Assembly (NCBI GenBank): GCA_963817435.1
Contig: CAWFNY010000001.1
Span: 434,001 to 498,000, forward strand
Direction: 5' to 3'
Length of the DNA stretch: 64,000 bases
Source of the DNA: JADJOM01 sp963817435
Lineage (GTDB): Bacteria > Gemmatimonadota > Gemmatimonadetes > Gemmatimonadales > GWC2-71-9
The position numbers were made by a program, and so were the translations under genes. The notes under the pieces are model-generated. The model had not been told where the DNA came from, searched no databases, and saw nothing but the letters and a program-made list of their open reading frames with translations. Of the stretch, positions 40,234 through 48,391 are shown piece by piece; position 1 is the stretch's first letter, and every line of letters starts with the position of its first letter.

Positions 40234-41148
40234 ATGGCCATCATGATCAATGAACTGAGCCGGATCATCGTCCAGGGATTCACGGGCGACAAGGCGACGT
40301 TTCACGCCCAGAAGATGATCGAGTACGGTTCGAAGGTCGTCGGCGGCGTCACACCCGGGAAGGGCGGGCAGACGCATATCGGGCTGCCGGTCTTCAATAC
40401 GGTCAAGGAAGCCGTCGACTCGGTGTATCCGGATGCCAGCCTGATCTTCGTGCCGGCGGCCTTCTGCGCCGATGCGATCATGGAGGCCGCCGACGCCGGA
40501 ATCAAGCTGGTCTGCTGCATCACCGACGGGATCCCGGCGCAGGACATGATGATGGTGAAGCGCTACCTCCGGCGATACCCGAAGGAGAAGCGCACGACGC
40601 TTGTCGGCCCCAATTGCGCCGGTCTCATCAGTCCCGGCAAGTCGATGCTCGGCATCATGCCCGGCCACATCTACATGCCCGGCAAGGTCGGACTGGTCAC
40701 CCGCTCCGGCACGCTCGGCTACGAGGCGGCCGCCCAGATGAAGGATCTCGGCATCGGCGTCTCCTCCAGCATCGGCATCGGTGGCGACCCGATCAACGGG
40801 TCCAGCTTCCTCGACGTGCTCGCCCTGTTCGAGCAGGATCCCGAGACGGAAGCCGTCATGATGATCGGCGAGATCGGCGGTCCCCAGGAGGCCGAGGCGG
40901 CGATGTGGGTGAAGGAGCACATGACCAAGCCGGTGATCGGGTATGTCGCGGGCCTGACCGCGCCGAAGGGGCGCCGTATGGGCCACGCCGGCGCGATCAT
41001 CTCCGCCTTCGGCGACACCGCGGCGGAAAAGGCCGAAATCATGCGCTCGCTCGGGCTCACGGTGGCGAAGAGCCCCGCGCACCTCGGTGAGGCGGTCGCG
41101 GAGGCACTGGCGAAGAAGCCGGCCAGGAAGCGGATGGTGACCCGGTGA
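40234..41148 (+). CDS. mtkB: Malate-CoA ligase (malate thiokinase) alpha subunit
   Basis: CoA-binding, phosphohistidine subunit partnering MtkA. It has 304 residues from ATG 40234, 2 nt after mtkA. Features are RIIVQGFTGDKATFHAQKM (CoA-binding Rossmann part), GGVTPGKGGQTHIGLPVFN, VGPNCAGLISPGKSMLGIMP and RRMGHAGAIISAFGD, whose His is phosphorylated. ITDGIPAQDMMMVKRYLRR is as in Methylobacterium MtkB. It overlaps the hydroxypyruvate reductase gene by GTGA. Confidence 0.9.
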   Translation: MAIMINELSRIIVQGFTGDKATFHAQKMIEYGSKVVGGVTPGKGGQTHIGLPVFNTVKEAVDSVYPDASLIFVPAAFCADAIMEAADAGIKLVCCITDGIPAQDMMMVKRYLRRYPKEKRTTLVGPNCAGLISPGKSMLGIMPGHIYMPGKVGLVTRSGTLGYEAAAQMKDLGIGVSSSIGIGGDPINGSSFLDVLALFEQDPETEAVMMIGEIGGPQEAEAAMWVKEHMTKPVIGYVAGLTAPKGRRMGHAGAIISAFGDTAAEKAEIMRSLGLTVAKSPAHLGEAVAEALAKKPARKRMVTR

Positions 41149-42119
41149 GCGCAAGACCGCGGGTCATCATCACCCGCAAGATCCCGGCGGCGTGTGAGGC
41201 CGAGGCGCAGAAGCTGTTCGACGCGGTGATCAATCGGGACGACGTTCCGCTCACGGCCGCGGAGCTGCAGGACGCGCTGCGAAACGCCGACGCCCTGCTG
41301 CCGACGGTGACCGACAAGATCACGGCCGAGGTGCTGGCCGCGGCCCCGCGCCGGGCGAAGATCATCGCGAACTTCGGGGTCGGCTTCAACAACATCGACA
41401 TCACCGCCGCCAAGGCGCAGGGGCTGACGGTGACGAACACCCCCGATGTCCTGACGGATGACACGGCGGACATCGCCCTGACCCTGCTGCTGATGGTGGC
41501 GCGGCGGGCGGGCGAGGGCGAGCGCCACGTCCGCAACGGGCAGTGGACGGGATGGCGGCCGACCCACATGCTCGGCGCGAAGGTGAGCGGCAAGACTCTC
41601 GGGCTGGTGGGCTTCGGCCGGATCGCGAAGGCGGTCGCCCGCCGGGCGCATCACGGCTTCGGCATGAAGATCATCTTCAGCGATCCCTATCCGCCGTCCG
41701 CGGACGAGGCGAAGTCGCTCGGCGCCGAGCTGCGGCCAAGCGTCGAGGCGGTGCTGGGTGAGGCGGATTTCGTCTCCCTGCATTGTCCCGCCACGCCGGA
41801 GACGCGGCACCTGATCAATGCGGAGCGCCTCAGGCAGATGCGCCCGGAGGCGTTCCTGATCAACACCGCACGGGGCGACGTGGTCGATGAGGCCGCCCTG
41901 GTGCAGGCGCTGAAGGCCGGGACGATCGCCGGTGCCGGCCTCGATGTGTTCGAGAAGGAGCCCGCGGTGAGCGCCGAGCTGCTGCCCATGGAGAACGTGG
42001 TGCTGCTGCCGCATCTCGGCAGTGCCACGATGGAGACCCGGGTCGCGATGGGGATGCGTGCCATCGAGAATCTCAAACTCTTCTTTGCGGGCCAGCCGGT
42101 TCGCGATCGGGTCGTGTGA
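41145..42119 (+). CDS. hprA: Glyoxylate/hydroxypyruvate reductase (D-2-hydroxyacid dehydrogenase)
   Basis: NAD(P)H-dependent reductase that would turn hydroxypyruvate into D-glycerate in the cycle. It has 324 residues from a GTG overlapping mtkB. The Rossmann fold motif is LGLVGFGRIAKAVARRA; catalytic Arg is in NTARGDVVDE, Glu in the GLDVFEKEP region and His in LLPHLGSAT. FGVGFNNIDITAAK near residue 77 is typical of GyaR-type glyoxylate reductases. Substrate preference between glyoxylate and hydroxypyruvate cannot be read from sequence; context favours hydroxypyruvate. Confidence 0.88.
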   Translation: MSARPRVIITRKIPAACEAEAQKLFDAVINRDDVPLTAAELQDALRNADALLPTVTDKITAEVLAAAPRRAKIIANFGVGFNNIDITAAKAQGLTVTNTPDVLTDDTADIALTLLLMVARRAGEGERHVRNGQWTGWRPTHMLGAKVSGKTLGLVGFGRIAKAVARRAHHGFGMKIIFSDPYPPSADEAKSLGAELRPSVEAVLGEADFVSLHCPATPETRHLINAERLRQMRPEAFLINTARGDVVDEAALVQALKAGTIAGAGLDVFEKEPAVSAELLPMENVVLLPHLGSATMETRVAMGMRAIENLKLFFAGQPVRDRVV

Positions 42120-44893
42120 CCCAGGACGCCGCGGCGCCGTTTCCCGCCGATTCGCTCCCCACCTCCGCCGATCCGCTCGCGGCGAGCGCCGCGCAGTATG
42201 CGACGGAGGTGGCCGAGCATCTCTTCCAGCTGCTGATCGACGTGGTGCGGGTTCGGCATCCCTATCTCGAGCCGGTGCTCGAGGGCGGGGAGATGGATCC
42301 GGCCTGGACCACCGAGCAGCTCGAGGCCTGCCTGCGGGCGCAGGGCATCTGGTTCCAGCTGCTGGCGATCGCCGAACAGAATGCCGGCATGCGGCGGCGG
42401 CGGCAGACGGAGACCGAGCGGGGACAGGAGCAGGTGCGCGGGACGCTCGCCTCGGTGCTGCACGGCCTGTCGGCGCAGCAGCTCGCGGGCCCGGAGGAGG
42501 TGCGGGCCCTGCTGCGCGACCTGCGCATCCGCCCGACGATCACGGCGCATCCCACCGAGGCCAAGCGGGTGACGGTGCTCGAGAAGCATCGCCGCATCTA
42601 CCGCAAGCTGGTGGATCTGGAGTCACCGCGCTGGACCCCGCGGGAGCGGACCCAGCTGATCGAAGCGCTCCGCCAGGATATCGAGCTGCTGTGGATGACG
42701 GGGGAACTCCGGCTCGAGAAGCCGACGGTGCCGCAGGAGGTCTACTGGGGCCTCCACTTCTTCAGCGAGACGCTGTTCGAGGCGACCACCGAGACACTCG
42801 AGAAACTCGACCGGGTGCTCGCGCAGTCGTTTCCCGGCGAGCGCTTCGAGATTCCCCCGTTCTTCCAGTTCGGCTCGTGGATCGGCGGGGATCGAGACGG
42901 GAACCCGTTCGTCACCAACGAGGTCACCCGGCGCACGCTCGGAGAGAACCGGCTGGCGAGCCTCTACCGCTACCGGCAGCGGCTGGTCGAACTGCTCCGG
43001 ACCCTCAGCATCACCGAGCGGGCCCTGGAGATCTCGCCGGGCTTCCGGGCCGCGCTCGAGCGCGCCCTCGCGCTCTCCGGTGACGGGCCGGGCATCGTGA
43101 GCCGCAATCCGGGCGAAGTCTTCCGGCAGTATCTGGCCTGCATGACCAAGCGGCTGGACGGCGCGATTCACCATGGCGAGCAGGGGCGGACCGCGCAGGG
43201 CACGGAGGGTTACTCGTCGGCGGATGAGCTGCTGGCCGACCTGCGGCTGGTCGAGGTGGCGCTCCGCGACGGGGGCAGCGGCAACCTCGCCGACGCCCTG
43301 GTGCGCCCGGTCCGCCGCGAAGTCGAAACCTTCCGGTTCAGCACGGTGCGACTCGACCTGCGCGAGAACACGGCGCGCCTGACACAGGCCCTGGTGGAGC
43401 TGTGGCGGATCACGACCGGCGAAACCGGCGATCCGCCGCCGGTCGCGTCCGAGGCCTGGCGTGCCTGGCTGCTTGCCGAGCTGGCGCGCCCCCGCCGGGG
43501 CGACCGGCCGCTGGAGAGCTTCCCCGAAGCGGTGCGGGAGACGGTCGGCATGTTCCGCGTGGTGCGGGAGATGCGGTCCGACCTCGACCGGGAGGCGTTC
43601 GGAAGCTTCGTCCTCAGCATGACCCGGGAGGTCGCCGACGTGCTGGGGGCCTATCTGCTCGCCAAGGAGGCCGGGCTCTTCGCCGACGAGGCCGGGACCG
43701 AGAGCTGCACCCTGCCGATCGTGCCGCTGTTCGAAACGATCGAGGACCTTCATCGCGCCCCGCACATCATGCGCGAACTGCTGACGATTCCGGTGGTGCG
43801 CCGCTCGGTGCGCGCCCTGGGGGGCACGCAGGAAGTGATGATCGGCTACTCCGACAGCAACAAGGACGGCGGCTTCCTGTCGTCCAACTGGGAGCTTTCC
43901 AAGGCCCAGGCGCGCCTGACGAGGCTCGGCGAGGAGCTCGGCGTTCCGATCTCCTTCTTCCATGGACGCGGCGGCTCGGTGAGCCGGGGCGGGGCTCCCC
44001 TCGGTCGCGCCATCGCCGCGCAGCCCGCTGGCTCGATCAAGGGCCGGATGCGGCTCACCGAGCAGGGCGAGGTGGTTTCGCTCAAGTACGCCAACCGCGG
44101 CACCGCCCAGTACCAGGTCGAGATGCTCGCGGCGAGCGTGATCGAGCACTCCCTGCGCTCCGAACACGAAGCCGCACTCGTCCCGACCAGCGAATTCGAC
44201 GAGGCCATGGAGGCGCTCTCGGGTGCCGCCCAGGCGGCCTACCGGCGCTTCGTGGAGCGGCCCGCTCTCATCACCTACCTCGGCGCGGCCAGCCCGCTCG
44301 AGGAGCTCACCCTCCTCAACATCGGCTCGCGGCCGGCGCGCCGGACTGGCGCCAGGACGCTCGCCGACCTCCGGGCGATCCCATGGGTGTTCGCCTGGTC
44401 CCAGAACCGGCACTTCATCACCGGCTGGTACGGGCTCGGCAGCGGACTCGAGACGTTCATGCAGATCCGCGGCGAGCGGGGTGTGAAACTCCTCAAGCGC
44501 ATGTACGAGGACTCCCGGCTCTTCCAGCTCGTGCTCGATGAACTGGAGAAGACCCTCTCGTACGTGGATCTCGATCTCGCGCGGCTGTACGCCGATCTCG
44601 TGCCCGACCCGACGACCCGCGAGGAGATCTTCTCGATGGTCGAGACCGAATACCGGCGCACGGTCGCGATGGTGCTGCGGGTCACGGGGGGGACGGAGCT
44701 GGCCGAGCGATTCCCGCGCTTCCGGCGCCGGTTGCAGCGGCGCCTCGCCACGATCAATCAGGTCAGCCGGCAGCAGGTCGAACTGTTGCGCCGGTTCCGG
44801 GCATCGGCCGGCGAGCAGGAGCGACAGCAGTATCTCTCCGCCCTGCTGCTCTCCATCAATTGCATCTCGGGCGGTTTCGGCGCCACCGGCTAG
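42116..44893 (+). CDS. ppc: Phosphoenolpyruvate carboxylase
   Basis: Carboxylates PEP with bicarbonate to oxaloacetate, the CO2-fixing step of the serine cycle. It has 925 residues from a GTG overlapping hprA. Catalytic motifs are RPTITAHPTEAKRVTVLEKH (active-site His), GSWIGGDRDGNPFVT, VMIGYSDSNKDGGFLSSNW, SFFHGRGGSVSRGGAP and a near-C-terminal LLLSINCISGGFGATG replacing the common TINGIAAGMRNTG. It ends the operon and is followed by a hairpin shared with convergent rlmN. Confidence 0.95.
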   Translation: MTQDAAAPFPADSLPTSADPLAASAAQYATEVAEHLFQLLIDVVRVRHPYLEPVLEGGEMDPAWTTEQLEACLRAQGIWFQLLAIAEQNAGMRRRRQTETERGQEQVRGTLASVLHGLSAQQLAGPEEVRALLRDLRIRPTITAHPTEAKRVTVLEKHRRIYRKLVDLESPRWTPRERTQLIEALRQDIELLWMTGELRLEKPTVPQEVYWGLHFFSETLFEATTETLEKLDRVLAQSFPGERFEIPPFFQFGSWIGGDRDGNPFVTNEVTRRTLGENRLASLYRYRQRLVELLRTLSITERALEISPGFRAALERALALSGDGPGIVSRNPGEVFRQYLACMTKRLDGAIHHGEQGRTAQGTEGYSSADELLADLRLVEVALRDGGSGNLADALVRPVRREVETFRFSTVRLDLRENTARLTQALVELWRITTGETGDPPPVASEAWRAWLLAELARPRRGDRPLESFPEAVRETVGMFRVVREMRSDLDREAFGSFVLSMTREVADVLGAYLLAKEAGLFADEAGTESCTLPIVPLFETIEDLHRAPHIMRELLTIPVVRRSVRALGGTQEVMIGYSDSNKDGGFLSSNWELSKAQARLTRLGEELGVPISFFHGRGGSVSRGGAPLGRAIAAQPAGSIKGRMRLTEQGEVVSLKYANRGTAQYQVEMLAASVIEHSLRSEHEAALVPTSEFDEAMEALSGAAQAAYRRFVERPALITYLGAASPLEELTLLNIGSRPARRTGARTLADLRAIPWVFAWSQNRHFITGWYGLGSGLETFMQIRGERGVKLLKRMYEDSRLFQLVLDELEKTLSYVDLDLARLYADLVPDPTTREEIFSMVETEYRRTVAMVLRVTGGTELAERFPRFRRRLQRRLATINQVSRQQVELLRRFRASAGEQERQQYLSALLLSINCISGGFGATG

Positions 44894-44920
44894 GGATGAT
44901 CCGGCGGCCGGGAGCACGGC

Positions 44921-44951
44921 ACGACCCTCCGGCGCTGAGCGGGAGGGTCGT
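44921..44951. terminator. Bidirectional terminator between ppc and rlmN
   Basis: ACGACCCTCC (44921-44930) and GGAGGGTCGT (44942-44951) form a perfect 10-bp stem with an 11-nt loop, followed by TTC on the plus strand. It lies in the 72-nt convergent gap. Confidence 0.7.
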
Positions 44952-44965
44952 TTCGCATCCTCCAG

Positions 44966-46042
44966 TCAGGGCGTGCTCGGCTCGCGCCGCTTCCCCTTCG
45001 TGGCCTCGACCTCCACGCGCAACTGACCGCATGCCGCACTGATATCGAGCCCGCGGCTCCGCCTGACAACCGCCTCGATGCCCTGATTCTTCAGCCGGTC
45101 GGCGAACTCCCGGATCCGGTGCGGGGAGGCCGGGGTGAGTCCCGGGGCGCCGCCGGGGTGCAGCGGGAGGAGATTGACGAGCGCGCCCATGCGCCGGGCG
45201 AGCCGGGCGAGGTCGTCCGCATCCCGGTCGGTGTCGTTCTTCCCGGCGATGAGCACGAACTCGAAGGTGATCCGCTTGCGGAACGCCCTCGCCGCCTCGA
45301 GCACTTCGTTGAGGTGGTACTTCTTCTCGATCGGCATGAGGGGCTGGCGCCGCTCCGCGTCAGGCGAGTGGAGCGAGATGGCCAGCCGGAACTGCTCGGG
45401 CCGCGCGGCCAGCTTCTCCATGCCGGGAATGATGCCGACGGTGGAGACGGTGATGTGCCGGGCCCCGATCCCAAGGCCTTCAGGGCTGTTGAGGATGGTG
45501 AGGGTCGTGTCGACCGCGGGCCAGTTGAGCAGCGGCTCTCCCATCCCCATGAAGACGATGTTGGTCGGCTTGTCCGACGGGTCGCGGAGCAGCAGCTCCC
45601 GGATCTGACCGGCGATTTCGAAGGGCGAGAGGTTGCGGCGAAACCCCATTCTTCCGGTCGCACAGAAGACGCAGCCAAGGGCGCAGCCCGCCTGCGACGA
45701 GATGCAGAGCGTGCGTCGCGCGCCCGAGGGAATCAGCACCGACTCGACCAGCTCACCGTCCCGGAGGCGCCAGAGGTATTTCCGCGTCCCGTCCGCGCTG
45801 GTCTGCATGGTCGCGAGCTCCAGCCGGGGCAGGGGCCATTCCTGCTGCAGGCGCTCGCGAAGCTCGGCCGGAATGTCCGACGCCTCACTCCACGCTCCGA
45901 TCGGGCGCTGCCACAGCCGGGGGAGGAGCTGCCGGGTCCGATAACCGGGCAGTCCCGACTGAACCACCCATTCCGCCAATCGTGAGGCAGCCACGGCTGG
46001 AGGGAGGTCGAGCAAGGTCGGGGGGCTGAATATCGCCGGCAT
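44966..46042 (-). CDS. rlmN: 23S rRNA (adenine-2503-C2)-methyltransferase
   Basis: Radical-SAM dual-specificity methyltransferase acting on A2503 of 23S rRNA and A37 of tRNA. It has 358 residues from ATG 46042. The cluster motif CALGCVFCATG holds the three iron-sulfur cysteines; FMGMGEPLLNWPAV and ISLHSPDAERRQPLMPIEKKY follow. The C-terminal Cys in ISAACGQL is the mechanistic methyl-carrier position. It is monocistronic. An AGATAA/TTATCT box lies 7 nt before the ATG and no Shine-Dalgarno is seen. Confidence 0.95.
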   Translation of the reverse strand: MPAIFSPPTLLDLPPAVAASRLAEWVVQSGLPGYRTRQLLPRLWQRPIGAWSEASDIPAELRERLQQEWPLPRLELATMQTSADGTRKYLWRLRDGELVESVLIPSGARRTLCISSQAGCALGCVFCATGRMGFRRNLSPFEIAGQIRELLLRDPSDKPTNIVFMGMGEPLLNWPAVDTTLTILNSPEGLGIGARHITVSTVGIIPGMEKLAARPEQFRLAISLHSPDAERRQPLMPIEKKYHLNEVLEAARAFRKRITFEFVLIAGKNDTDRDADDLARLARRMGALVNLLPLHPGGAPGLTPASPHRIREFADRLKNQGIEAVVRRSRGLDISAACGQLRVEVEATKGKRREPSTP

Positions 46043-46049
46043 GGGGACA

Positions 46050-46055
46050 AGATAA
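46050..46055 (-). promoter_or_regulatory. Candidate -10 box of leaderless rlmN
   Basis: TTATCT on the minus strand ends 7 nt before the ATG at 46042. No convincing -35 box at 17-18 nt. Confidence 0.25.
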
Positions 46056-46268
46056 CCTCGCATGGGACGGGTCGAGGTCACGCCACGCCGTGTGGCCAGC
46101 CCGGCACGAGAGTGCCGATTCGAGGCGAGGCTGTTGACCGATTCATGGATTCTTCACATCTTCGGCTGTCCTCCCGCAATACCAGCACGAGACTCCCCTC
46201 GGTGCCCGGCCGCCCTTCAGTTGGGCACCTGGCATCTGCCTTTCCCAAGTTCCCCGCCGGAGGCATGC

Positions 46269-47777
46269 ATGCGGAAGAAGTGGCTCATCCTCTCCTCGTT
46301 GGGTTTCGTGGTAGCGGCCTGTTCGGACAATTCGACGGCTCCGACACAACCAGTCGAGATGCGCGCACCGGCGAGCATCCTCGGGGTGCTTCCCGGCCGG
46401 ACCAGGATCATGGCGTTGCGTGGGGCACCGTCGGCATTCAGCGGGGTGACCGGTCAGGCCACGGGCATCAACTACCATGGCGGGCCGATTGTTCCTTCCA
46501 TGAAGGTCCAGGCGATGTACTGGGCGACCACGGCGGTGTACGCCGGCGGTCCGACTCCCGGGACCACGGGAACCGGGGCGCAGGACGGCTCGCTGATCGG
46601 GCACTTCCTCCGAAACCTGGGAGGCTCGCCGTACTACAACATCAACACGACATACACCGACCAGGTGGGCGGCGGGCACACCGTGGCGAACAGCGTGACC
46701 TACACCGGATTCTGGGCCGACAACCAGAACGTCCCACCGGCCAACGGCACGACGGTGTCGGATGCGACCATTCAGGCCGAGATCGTTCGCGGCTTCACCA
46801 CCGGCGCGCTGACCTATGATCCGCAGACGATCTACACGATCTTCACCAAGGGCAACACCAACCTGGGTGGCGGATTCGGCAGCCAGTACTGCGCCTACCA
46901 CGGTGACTTCACCTGGAACGGGAACGTGGTGCTCTACTCGGCGCAGCCGTACGTAGGCCAGTTCCTCAACGGGTGCAGCAACGGTACTGCGGCGCCCAAC
47001 GGCGATGCCGCGGCCGATGCCGAAGTGAACGTGCTGGCGCACGAGATCGAGGAGGCCAACACCGACCCGCAGCTCAACGCCTGGTGGGATACGATCACGG
47101 GCATGGAGAACGCGGACAAGTGCGCCTGGACCTGGGGCACCATGTACAACAACGGCACCGGCGTCGCCAACATGAACCTGGGCGGCAAGGACTTCCTGGT
47201 TCAGCAGAACTGGGTCAACGCGGGAACCGGCGGCTGTCTCAAGTCCTACACCCCTGGAGCAAACCAGCCACCGGTCGCGGCCTTCACCTCCAGCTGCAAC
47301 AACACCACCCGGGCCTGCACTTTCAACGGCAGCGGCTCGACGGACGACGTCGGAATCGTCTCATACAGCTGGGCCTTCGGGGACGGCTCCACGGGCACCG
47401 GCGTGTCACCCTCGCACACCTACGCCGCGGCCGATTCCTATCGGGTGACGCTGACGGTGACCGATGGCGGCGGGCTCACAAACTCCCTGTCCAAGACGGT
47501 GTCCCTGACTTCCGGCACCAATAAGGCGCCGGTCGCGGCCTGGACCGTGAGCTGCCAGCCGGCGCCGGCGCATGTCTGCACCGTCGACGGGTCCGGCTCG
47601 CACGATCCGGACGGCACCATCGTCGCCTACAAATGGACGAACGGCACCAAGCTGTTGTCGAACGCCGTGTCCTTCACCAGGACCTTCTCCAAGTCCGTCA
47701 AGGTCACCTGGACGCTGACGGTGACCGACAACGGCGGGAAGACGGGCAAACTGACCAAGAGCTTCACCGTGCCCTGA
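46269..47777 (+). CDS. EXORDIUM-like lipoprotein with two PKD domains
   Basis: Protein of 502 residues from ATG 46269, set by GGAGG and a lipoprotein signal (MRKKWLILSSLGFVVAAC, Cys18). Residues about 70-330 form a domain with YHGGPIVPSMKVQAMYWA at its start and NVLAHEIEEANTDPQLNAWWD, an HExxE-like segment. Both resemble the GGPxL entry and HExxExxxDP motif of plant EXORDIUM/phosphate-induced proteins. Two PKD-type beta domains follow (about 335-420 with YSWAFGDGSTGTG, and about 425-500 with VDGSGSHDPDGTIVAYKW). Cysteines suggest disulfides. Probably surface-exposed; a metallopeptidase or carbohydrate role is possible but unproven. The gene stands alone after a 226-nt gap from rlmN. Confidence 0.7.
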   Translation: MRKKWLILSSLGFVVAACSDNSTAPTQPVEMRAPASILGVLPGRTRIMALRGAPSAFSGVTGQATGINYHGGPIVPSMKVQAMYWATTAVYAGGPTPGTTGTGAQDGSLIGHFLRNLGGSPYYNINTTYTDQVGGGHTVANSVTYTGFWADNQNVPPANGTTVSDATIQAEIVRGFTTGALTYDPQTIYTIFTKGNTNLGGGFGSQYCAYHGDFTWNGNVVLYSAQPYVGQFLNGCSNGTAAPNGDAAADAEVNVLAHEIEEANTDPQLNAWWDTITGMENADKCAWTWGTMYNNGTGVANMNLGGKDFLVQQNWVNAGTGGCLKSYTPGANQPPVAAFTSSCNNTTRACTFNGSGSTDDVGIVSYSWAFGDGSTGTGVSPSHTYAAADSYRVTLTVTDGGGLTNSLSKTVSLTSGTNKAPVAAWTVSCQPAPAHVCTVDGSGSHDPDGTIVAYKWTNGTKLLSNAVSFTRTFSKSVKVTWTLTVTDNGGKTGKLTKSFTVP

Positions 47778-47801
47778 TCGACTGCGGGGACGGGTGGTCC
47801 G

Positions 47802-47831
47802 GCCGCCGGGGCCCGCGAGGGCGCCGGCGGC
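47802..47831 (+). terminator. Terminator of the PKD lipoprotein gene
   Basis: GCCGCCGG-G-GCCC-GCGA-GGGC-G-CCGGCGGC makes a symmetric stem with one central mismatch and a GCGA tetraloop, followed by GCTGTTTCTA. It lies 25 nt after the stop codon. Confidence 0.7.
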
Positions 47832-47883
47832 GCTGTTTCTATCCCAATCCGTCTTTCCTAACTCCTCACCCCTGAATCGGTTG

Positions 47884-47902
47884 CCCGCCCCCTGCAGGCG
47901 GG
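47884..47902 (+). promoter_or_regulatory. Hairpin in the ptsN-like gene leader
   Basis: CCCGCC (47884-47889) pairs with GGCGGG (47897-47902), followed by TTAGGTTACCCC, 18 nt before the GTG start at 47921. It may be part of the 5' leader or a second upstream terminator. Confidence 0.3.
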
Positions 47903-47920
47903 TTAGGTTACCCCAATCTC

Positions 47921-48391
47921 GTGCCAGATCCCGGATTGCTGCTCACCGAACTCCTGACCCCCGAACGCATCAAGGTGCCCCTCGCGGCCGCCGACAAGCC
48001 CGGCGTCCTTCGCGAACTCACCCAGCTCCTCGCCGAGCGGGTCGGGGTCGATGTTGAACCGCTGCTGGCCGCCGTGCTGGAGCGGGAGCAGGTGCTGTCC
48101 ACCGGCATCGGGCATGGCATTGCGATCCCCCACGCCAAGTTTCCCGCGGTGGCCGAACTCAGTCTGGTGGCGGGAAGCGCCCCCCATGGCGTACCGTTCG
48201 AGGCGCTGGATGGAGAACCGGTCCGCCTGTTCTTTCTGCTGATCGGGCCGGACAGCGCGGCGGGGCAGCACGTGAAGGCGCTTTCCCGGATTGCGCGACT
48301 GGTGCGGCGAGAGAGCGTCCGTGAATCGCTCCTGCTGGCGCAGGACCCGATCGCCTTTCACCAGATTCTTGTCGAAGCCGAGGAACGATGA
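47921..48391 (+). CDS. PTS EIIA domain protein (PtsN-like)
   Basis: Protein of 156 residues from a GTG start. It is a single EIIA fructose/mannitol-type domain like the nitrogen-PTS regulator PtsN. The phosphorylatable His is in GIGHGIAIPHAKFPAV (near residue 67). No sugar EIIB or EIIC gene is adjacent, which points to a regulatory role. No HPr or EI gene lies in the window. It is coupled to aspS by an ATGA overlap and heads the run to mgtE. Confidence 0.88.
   Translation: MPDPGLLLTELLTPERIKVPLAAADKPGVLRELTQLLAERVGVDVEPLLAAVLEREQVLSTGIGHGIAIPHAKFPAVAELSLVAGSAPHGVPFEALDGEPVRLFFLLIGPDSAAGQHVKALSRIARLVRRESVRESLLLAQDPIAFHQILVEAEER

Noticed and set aside
39056..41148. Annotation of mtkA/mtkB as succinyl-CoA synthetase sucC/sucD
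   Set aside because: The two families are homologous, but direct neighbours malyl-CoA lyase, serine-glyoxylate aminotransferase and PEP carboxylase and MtkAB-like sequence favour malate as substrate.
42623..44917. 764-codon open frame antisense to ppc
   Set aside because: Shadow frame; PEP carboxylase motifs are all on the plus strand.
46082..46268. Open extension upstream of the PKD lipoprotein
   Set aside because: The lipoprotein signal and the GGAGG site fix the start at 46269; the upstream part has no signal or domain.
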